From Cerasicoccus maritimus (GTDB taxonomy: Bacteria; Verrucomicrobiota; Verrucomicrobiia; Opitutales; Cerasicoccaceae), in the NCBI GenBank assembly GCA_031296935.1, contig JAVDPD010000011.1, positions 30,648 through 94,647 on the forward strand: a DNA stretch of 64,000 nt, read 5' to 3'. The notes beneath the pieces are model-generated. The model ran no database searches. It saw only the letters and a program-made list of their open reading frames with translations, and was not told the DNA's origin. Of this stretch, positions 62,601 through 64,000 are shown in pieces. Every line of letters starts with the position of its first letter. Within the stretch, counting starts at the first letter, position 1. The position numbers were made by a program, and so were the translations under genes.

Positions 62601-62821
62601 TTGATGTGCGCCAAGTCGGGGTCGAATTGCTGCGAGGTGAACACCTTGATCAGCGACACCACGGGCGACATCACCACCCAACTTTCAAAATACAACTTCT
62701 GCGTGTGGCTGATGCCCCACTGAACCTGGTCGAGGGTGCCGAAAAACACCAAGACAATCGACAGGGCCAGCAGCCAAACCGTCAACGTGAGTGAGCTAAA
62801 AAAGCGGAAAATTGGATTCAT
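59603..62821 (-). CDS. Fused ResB-CcsA cytochrome c biogenesis protein (system II)
   Basis: A 1072-aa membrane protein that moves haem out and attaches it to apocytochromes c. The ResB part (about 1-470) has helices at about 12-30, 80-100, 108-125 and 425-445, with a large outer domain between. The CcsA part (about 760-1060) has many helices and the haem-binding WWD motif (WADQSWGRFWGWDPKENGAL). The part between (about 500-750) is a soluble domain. Fusion of ResB (CcsB) and CcsA is known in epsilonproteobacteria and Bacteroidota. It overlaps the preceding lipoprotein stop by one base (TGATG). Confidence 0.92.
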   Translation of the reverse strand: MNPIFRFFSSLTLTVWLLALSIVLVFFGTLDQVQWGISHTQKLYFESWVVMSPVVSLIKVFTSQQFDPDLAHIKFPLPGGFTLGALLLINLTCAHFRYFKASWKKSGIAILHLGVLLLIISGFTTAMLQQESQMTLNEGGAPVNFSVDYNDQEIVLIDKSAADTDTVTAVPFTLAMDEDSVTLPNGFQLNILAAVENGGMGMRSNLLTEYETFANGVGKRGAPQMSEAQFRQVSNSAASLRDPNVVMLDMHGLPLLNAEGLALKGFAPMMDGVVIEHPPTFKQDEANMAAAAVQVVAPNGETLGTWLLSAGLGPEFPAQGFEYEGKRYDLALRFERTYFPFTLQLKDFKHDKYPGTEIPRNFSSDVIIDNPETGENRPTLIYMNNPLRYGGYTFFQASFANEDTTSILQVVSNATWWLPYLAITLVGLGMCVQFGLGLMSFANRKSSAKKKQPKGMVPPLAGGVIVPGIFLVIGLLISFWGLFSLPKSDFDVQGFAELPVQSGGRILPIDSVARNSLRIIRGRQNVRLEDGTKLSAAEWLLNLSYKPQEADDYPVFRIVNAEVLGLFGWQQDDRKYFSWNELQPQFNQLAELARQVPEQETQRTPFHKALLKLTNALTLYNSLGHALNPGEDYAVWPEIAGPGGEALQNREQGKPFSEEALTPFIMMADYYMRLANTADLGITPPPESRGNNDWLNIGEGMFMTIQSGSLNPVVAGYGAAGDAYRTGDPVVFANAVAGIEHELSQDVNAGRVKFEEWFNLIQPFYYTIVIYVLIFALVCVSWLKWAAPLQKSAYWLLILALVVHTFGLFARMYIQGRPPVTNLYSSAIFVGWVSIILGVIQERIYRNGVGSFVASLIGFATLIIAHNLALTGDTLEMMRAVLDDNFWLATHVVIITAGYGAVFLAGALGIIYIKRGLLTPSLDKSTAKTLYGMSYGITCFGLLFSFVGTMLGGVWADQSWGRFWGWDPKENGALIIVLWGALMLHARWGGLVRERGFMVLAVGGNIVTAWSWFGTNLLGIGLHSYGFLSAAFTWLTIFWLSQVLMIALGMLPLKLWGSKQLCEDSPPPLPQS

Positions 62822-63513
62822 CAGGGATTGCCGGTGTTGGAGAAGTCGACGGATTCCAGGAAGCTAAGGAAGCCCGGTTCCTGGCTGGCGACCAGAGCGC
62901 TGTCGCCCTGCATTTTAAAGAACCACGTGGCGCCGTCGCGCGGGAGAATCGCGCCCAGAATAGCCTGCCCGTCCGGGCTCTCCAAGTGGACCACGTGCCC
63001 GTGCGCGCCGCCAAAGTCGAGGTGCATCATCATCGATTGCAGGCCCGCAGCGTCGACCGGCGGTTGCCCCAGTTGACGCAGCCAGCGGTTGACGTTTTGC
63101 AGGTCGCCACCCACATCGCCGGGAAACACCGTAACGGACATATCGGCCTTGCCGCCGTCGCCCACGATGTCCCACGAGCCCTTGCGCACGGAGCCGGGAT
63201 CCTTCGCCTGCCAGTCCGCGGGTGCAGTCCAGCTCGGCGTTGCAAAGCCGCTCACCTGCGCCACCATGCCGGGAGTCGCGGTCATCGAACCACCGCCTGC
63301 CATCGGCGCGCCGCCACTCATCATCGGCCCTGCCGGAGCGCCGCTCGCGGGGGGCGTCATCGGCGCATCGCCTGAGCCGGTGCCCGCCATCGTCGGGCGG
63401 GACGCAGTTTCCTCCTTGGGAATCGTGTAAGTGCTAACTTCGGGCTTCGGCTTGCAGCCAGTGAGCAGCAGCCCGGTGCCAAGCACTATGGAGAGTGTGG
63501 TTCTAAGATACAT
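62821..63513 (-). CDS. Lipoprotein upstream of the cytochrome c biogenesis gene
   Basis: A 230-aa protein with lipoprotein signal MYLRTTLSIVLGTGLLLTGC, then a low-complexity Gly/Met/Pro/Ala linker (about 30-75; ASGAPAGPMMSGGAPMAGGG). A folded domain follows (about 85-230; FATPSWTAPADWQAKDPGSV, DMSVTVFPGDVGGDLQNVNR, ATWFFKMQGDSALVASQE). No named family was recognised, but similar proteins occur beside ResB-CcsA genes, so a role in haem or cytochrome assembly is plausible. ATG at 63513 is chosen over 63552. It is coupled to the next gene by TGATG. Confidence 0.78.
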   Translation of the reverse strand: MYLRTTLSIVLGTGLLLTGCKPKPEVSTYTIPKEETASRPTMAGTGSGDAPMTPPASGAPAGPMMSGGAPMAGGGSMTATPGMVAQVSGFATPSWTAPADWQAKDPGSVRKGSWDIVGDGGKADMSVTVFPGDVGGDLQNVNRWLRQLGQPPVDAAGLQSMMMHLDFGGAHGHVVHLESPDGQAILGAILPRDGATWFFKMQGDSALVASQEPGFLSFLESVDFSNTGNP

Positions 63514-64000
63514 CAGAGTCGAGTTTGGCCAAGGTTTGCCGAGCCCGATCAAAGGTCAAGGCGAACCGGACGATTCCGCCGATGCGCAAAATTCATCACT
63601 TGGATTCGGGCCGCTCATTCGGCCTTTAGGTCATGCTGTGGAGGCCAAAAACACCTCATTTTTTTGGACGATTGGTTTCGAAAATAGCCCCTGCTCACAA
63701 AAAAGCCATAAACTCATATCCATCAACATCTTACACATCAAAAATTCAAAATCCAGGCTTCAAACCAATACTTTTATGCACTTTTTTGCCCAATTTTGAC
63801 CCAAATCATGGAATCTAAAGCAAACTTTTGGGTAGCACATCGCGGCAAAAAGCCGCTCCAACCTAATACGAAGCGGCCGTGCAAGCGGCTTTATGCCGCG
63901 ATAATCTTCGCCCAAGCAAGCGCCTGCTAGTGTCCCGCGAGTTAAATTCGCTAAATAATTGGCTTCCTTCCTGCTTATCTTCGCTCATGCCAAAAGGACG
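63514..64000. other. Intergenic region to the window end
   Basis: No complete gene. Bases 63768-63832 match the element at 8848-8912 (AATACTTTTATGC ... AGCAAACTTT). An 18-bp inverted repeat (ATCGCGGCAAAAAGCCGC at 63839-63856 and its complement with one mismatch at 63885-63902) follows. The sequence may belong to the promoter or leader of a gene beyond the window edge. Confidence 0.5.

Overview
The window looks like the chromosome of a Verrucomicrobiota bacterium of the Opitutales/Puniceicoccales type. The grounds are a Gram-negative envelope gene set (bamA, ompH/skp, lpxD), a prepilin with the GFTLVELLTVIAIIGILAAI start typical of that phylum, two MoxR-DUF58 operons, a fused ResB-CcsA cytochrome c assembly protein, GYF_2-domain membrane proteins, and many intergenic palindromes. 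This is inferred from protein character only; no rRNA is present. Most of the sequence is moderately GC-rich, with two visibly AT-richer islands (about 31.1-32.5 kb and 41.8-43.6 kb).

Layout. 0-9.3 kb: the 3' part of a metal ABC permease, an IS30 transposase remnant, then a minus-strand operon moxR - DUF58 - DUF4381 - vWA (BatA) - vWA (BatB) - TPR, followed by a plus-strand CNNM/CBS transporter and two small membrane ORFs. 9.3-12.1 kb: recN between palindromic repeats, tRNA-Val(GAC) and rpmH. 12.1-22.6 kb: a long minus-strand run from ruvC through two GYF_2 proteins, zinc-binding and membrane proteins, DUF4129, DUF4350, a second MoxR and DUF58, a SpoIIM-like protein and an RDD protein. Many of its start and stop codons overlap. 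22.7-31.1 kb: a GH4 alpha-galactosidase-like enzyme with a divergent AraC regulator, a polysaccharide deacetylase, NfeD and SPFH proteins, an L,D-transpeptidase, asd and a PhoD-like phosphatase. 31.1-32.5 kb: an AT-rich two-gene unit (nuclease-like plus small membrane protein). 32.7-36.8 kb: an HU-like protein, a tandem array made of prs 3' ends plus an inverted-repeat element, the intact prs, and lpxD. 36.9-41.4 kb: ompH, bamA and dnaB. 41.4-43.6 kb: decayed DNA, a DUF2262 protein, a SUKH immunity-type protein and a toxin-antitoxin pair whose antitoxin is only 58 aa. 43.6-54.2 kb: ispH, a secreted EEP-family nuclease/phosphatase, small membrane proteins, a MITE-like element, an unexplained structured segment, glyA, a prepilin, a family II pyrophosphatase with CBS/DRTGG domains, yggS and a LysR regulator. 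54.2-64 kb: a holin-like protein, rarA, a two-component system, a hairpin plus CTA-triplet repeat, two tiny lipoproteins, the ResB-CcsA fusion and another lipoprotein.

How the genes relate. The two MoxR-DUF58 operons probably act in envelope maintenance or chaperoning. ompH-bamA-lpxD serve outer-membrane biogenesis. recN, ruvC, rarA and dnaB are replication and repair genes scattered through the window. The AT-rich segments between housekeeping genes look acquired and carry the genes most likely to act in conflict or defence.

The most unusual sequence feature is a dispersed repeat family. Each copy has a 15-nt hairpin, a spacer that is 8 nt in all but one copy, then a 17-19-nt hairpin beginning ATTT and ending AAAT. 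The stem sequences differ between copies while the pairing is kept. Several copies lie directly after stop codons, one supplies the recN stop codon, and some are nested inside larger inverted repeats.
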